The notes under the pieces: generated by a model
Seen by the model: the letters and a program-made list of their open reading frames with translations, nothing else
Databases searched by the model: none
What the model was told of the DNA's origin: nothing
Assembly (NCBI RefSeq): GCF_000237925.1
Contig: NC_031499.1
Coordinates: 3,178,775-3,242,774, forward strand
Length of the DNA: 64,000 bases
Direction of reading: 5' to 3'
DNA from: Schistosoma mansoni
Lineage: Eukaryota > Platyhelminthes > Trematoda > Strigeidida > Schistosomatidae
Translations under genes and position numbers: made by a program
Part shown: piece after piece, positions 61,666-64,000 of the stretch
Layout: each line of letters opens with the position of its first letter
How positions within the stretch are numbered: the first letter of the stretch is position 1

Positions 61666-63541
61666 TCATATGGAACCATTATCACTAGTGGGAGTTTGAA
61701 TAACAACATTCGAATTGAGTGTTATATAAAAATTGCATGCAGCTGATTTTAAAATATTTGCATGTGTACGTTTTTTAGACAATGGTTTTTGAAAATCGGA
61801 ACCTTTACAAATAACACCAATTAAACTATTTTCTTTTAAAGTTGAATATAATTTTGTACAGAATTTGGATACTTTATGGTAGCATTTCTGTAAATACAAA
61901 ATAAAGAACAAACGAAAAACAGCAATATCAAACAAGGGAAATTAGTAATGCAAAATATATTTACACAATCGACAAACAACACTGTTATAAACTGTAGGAT
62001 ACTTGTTATAACGCTAGGGTTTCTTGTTATAACATTCCTTTCACGTTTTACATTTATGTGGGACGTTAACTTACCTTAGACGAATATCTATACTAGATTT
62101 CCACCCTGTGTCTATTCTACAGGACTTCAACACAACTCAGATCGAGAACACGAGATTAGCCTGACTATAAAGTTAATATATTTCCCCACCAAAACTCGAC
62201 ACAATCCAACAACAAGAACAGTCAGGATAGGGGAATATATATAACACATATAACATCTGTCATGCTATGTCTTGATCAGCAAAACAACCAATCATTGTTA
62301 TTCTCGCCCATACATCAAACACAAATACTTTTTGATATTAATGCATTTATTTTGGTACTAATTAAAACTGTTCAGCTTGATAGAGATATCAACAATGTTT
62401 ATTTTATGTATTGCCGTTAATATAATTAATGAATTACAGAAAATATATTTTTAGAGTGGATTATAATCGCTAAGAAGGTTGATGAATCAACAATCATTCA
62501 CCAGGTGTTTGGATATGTGCTTGTAGTATGAGCCACGCTTTAAAAGAGAGTCAATGAAACTACTATCCCGTTGCCTAAACCCTACTATTTTAAGCGGAGT
62601 TCGTACTTGAGGACTTGATGGGCGAAAGCCGAACACCCTAAGCACTAGACTATCGTTCCACTTTAGTCGAATGGTGATACGGTAAGCTTGAAGTAAGACA
62701 TGTAGACAGCCAACCGGCAACTGAGCGCTGTAAAGGTTAAGTGCTCAGATTCTTACGGCGTCATGAATGTGCATCGCTGCTAAGAAGTAGCATACTAGGA
62801 CGAGACAGTTGCTCAGTACTTTATGGTTTTCAATGATTATCTAAGATTGGTCAATGGTGTAAATTATGAATTTCAATCATCCCTACAAACGCTCCATAGT
62901 AACAATACTGTGCAATATATAGAACAACTTACTGCTTTATCCCATTCGGGTGAACAGTTCGCCTGTATCATTACTAATCTATGTGAATCACACAAATCAA
63001 CGATGTAATTTGATAATTTTTTCGAAATCTTATTGACTACTGCTAATGTTGTCGTAGGTTCATCACTATTGGTAGTAGTAGTAGTAGTCGTGTTTACATT
63101 ATCAGTAGTAGTCGTTTGATGATCATTTGAATTAAAATCTATAGGTATGAAAATATCTCTATGTTCTGAATTGGTAATAATATGCTGAACTGATTCCTTT
63201 TCTCTATCTTGTTCTTCTCTTTGCTGTCGTTGTTCTTCGTCGTTTTCTTCTTGACAAATTGGCCAATAAGCATAAGTAATACCGGAATCATGTAGTAAAC
63301 GATTAAATAAGTGAATTGGTTTACCCAAAGATTTATAAAATGAACATAATTTTAATAGATGTTCTTGAAAAACTGGATGACTTTCAAAATATTGACTTTC
63401 TGTTAATAAATCGTTACATATTGATGAAATTAATTGGTTATTGTTGGTAGTAATAGTAGTAGTAGTATTGTTGTTTTCCTGTAAATTACCATAGATGTTT
63501 GAGTTTTGTTTATCACTTGTCAATGCAGTAAATCTAGCAGA
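61666..63541 (-). CDS. Unrecognised conserved-looking protein, last two exons
   Basis: Two minus-strand exons: 63541-62975 (189 codons, phase 0, acceptor TTTTTAAG, donor TTA|GTAATG) and 61887-61666 (73 codons plus TGA, acceptor ATTTACAG). The gene continues beyond the window to the right. Exon one has polythreonine/asparagine tracts (GTA/GTT repeats near 63060-63110 and 63450-63475), an acidic E/Q-rich patch (about 63260-63195), and a helical end KISKKLSNYIVDLCDSHRL. Exon two is compact and cysteine- and lysine-rich: KCYHKVSKFCTKLYSTLKEN, SLIGVICKGSDFQKPLSKKR, ILKSAACNFYITLNSNVVIQ. The second exon looks like a conserved domain end, but I do not recognise the family. Intron 61888-62974 contains a Sm-alpha-like SINE. 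Confidence 0.6.
62690..62865 (+). repeat. Sm-alpha-like SINE, degraded
   Basis: tRNA-like head with GTAAAGGTTAAGTGCTCAG, hammerhead remnant (CTAAGAAGTAGC...GGACGAGAC) and the 3' block TTTTCAATGATTATCTAAG. Core mutated. It lies in the intron of the unrecognised gene. Confidence 0.6.
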
Positions 63542-63839
63542 CTTAAAAAGGTGTAAACAAATCTTTTCTTCTTAATTTCAAGAAATGAATTTACAAAAGA
63601 AGTATTCAACATGTATATATATATATATGTATCCCTTGTAAATTCTTTTTATTTGAGTGCAAATAATTAAGAGAAGGTAAAAAAAACTACACAGAATACT
63701 TAAGTCACGATTAAACTAGAGCACACAGATGGGCCGGCGATTTTCAACCAATTAGCATGAGTTAGTGAGTTGAGAAGATGCAAGAAAAGTCTTACGTAAA
63801 TTGTACATAAACTCCAATATGTTATATCTTATCGTCTGT
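63542..63839. other. Intron of the right-edge gene
   Basis: Sequence upstream (on the minus strand) of the 63541 acceptor, with a short TA run at 63614-63628. Nothing else seen. Confidence 0.4.
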
Positions 63840-64000
63840 TAAATACTGCGTGACAAAATCTCCAATCAGACTATCAACTTCCATGACCTTGTCCCTGTGC
63901 TTAACCTATAATGTGTCAACCAACACTAGCAACTTTGAATCTTTATTGGTCCTTGATATACTAGCATCTCTCCCTCGCAACTAAAAGCAGTTATGATTGT
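63840..64000. repeat. Right-edge repeat, LTR-like (fossil)
   Basis: Similar to 50700-50870 in the same orientation (CCTTGTCCCTGTGCTTAACC). Cut by the window edge. Confidence 0.4.

Overview
The window is eukaryotic, AT-rich and crowded with retroelements. It fits a blood fluke (Schistosoma or a close schistosomatid). The reasons are tRNA-headed SINEs that carry hammerhead ribozymes (Sm-alpha-like), RTE (SR2/SjR2-like) and CR1-like LINEs, Ty3/gypsy remnants, a long intron-rich gene next to genes with 32-47 bp introns, and (TA)n microsatellites. The genus is inferred from these hallmarks; no database search was run.

Five host genes can be read. (1) ARMC1 (+, 7138-11920, 5 exons, 293 codons). 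(2) NDUFV2, the 24-kDa complex I subunit (-, 27193-13571, 6 clear exons plus a candidate 30-nt upstream exon at 32867-32896). (3) A DEX1-like FG-GAP membrane protein (+, 33429-53588, 11 exons, 793 codons, including a 29-bp exon). (4) ELP6 (+, 56147-60511, 4 exons). (5) The last two exons of an unrecognised gene (-, 63541-61666) that continues beyond the right edge. ARMC1 and NDUFV2 converge; NDUFV2 and the DEX1-like gene diverge across about 0.5 kb. Two of the five products are mitochondrial (ARMC1, NDUFV2), ELP6 acts in tRNA wobble-uridine modification, and the DEX1-like protein is predicted to sit in the secretory pathway or plasma membrane. No operon-like logic links them.

Most remaining sequence is mobile DNA. 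From the left: an LTR retrotransposon end (1-983) abuts a CR1-like LINE (984-4420), then a Ty3/gypsy 3' remnant (5050-6040). An 8.97-kb NDUFV2 intron holds an RTE LINE with a second RTE of the same family inserted into it. NDUFV2 intron 1 appears to hold a second, longer CR1-like LINE (27340-31560). Introns of the DEX1-like gene and ELP6 hold RTE fragments, SINEs and LTR-like pieces. A ~500-bp unclassified repeat occurs at least four times.

The most notable structures are: two apparently intact hammerhead ribozymes in two different tRNA-headed families, one arranged as a 342-bp-spaced dimer beside a palindrome and a 200-N gap; 355 bp that look identical at the 5' ends of the two nested RTEs although their bodies differ clearly; and a complete animal DEX1-like gene.
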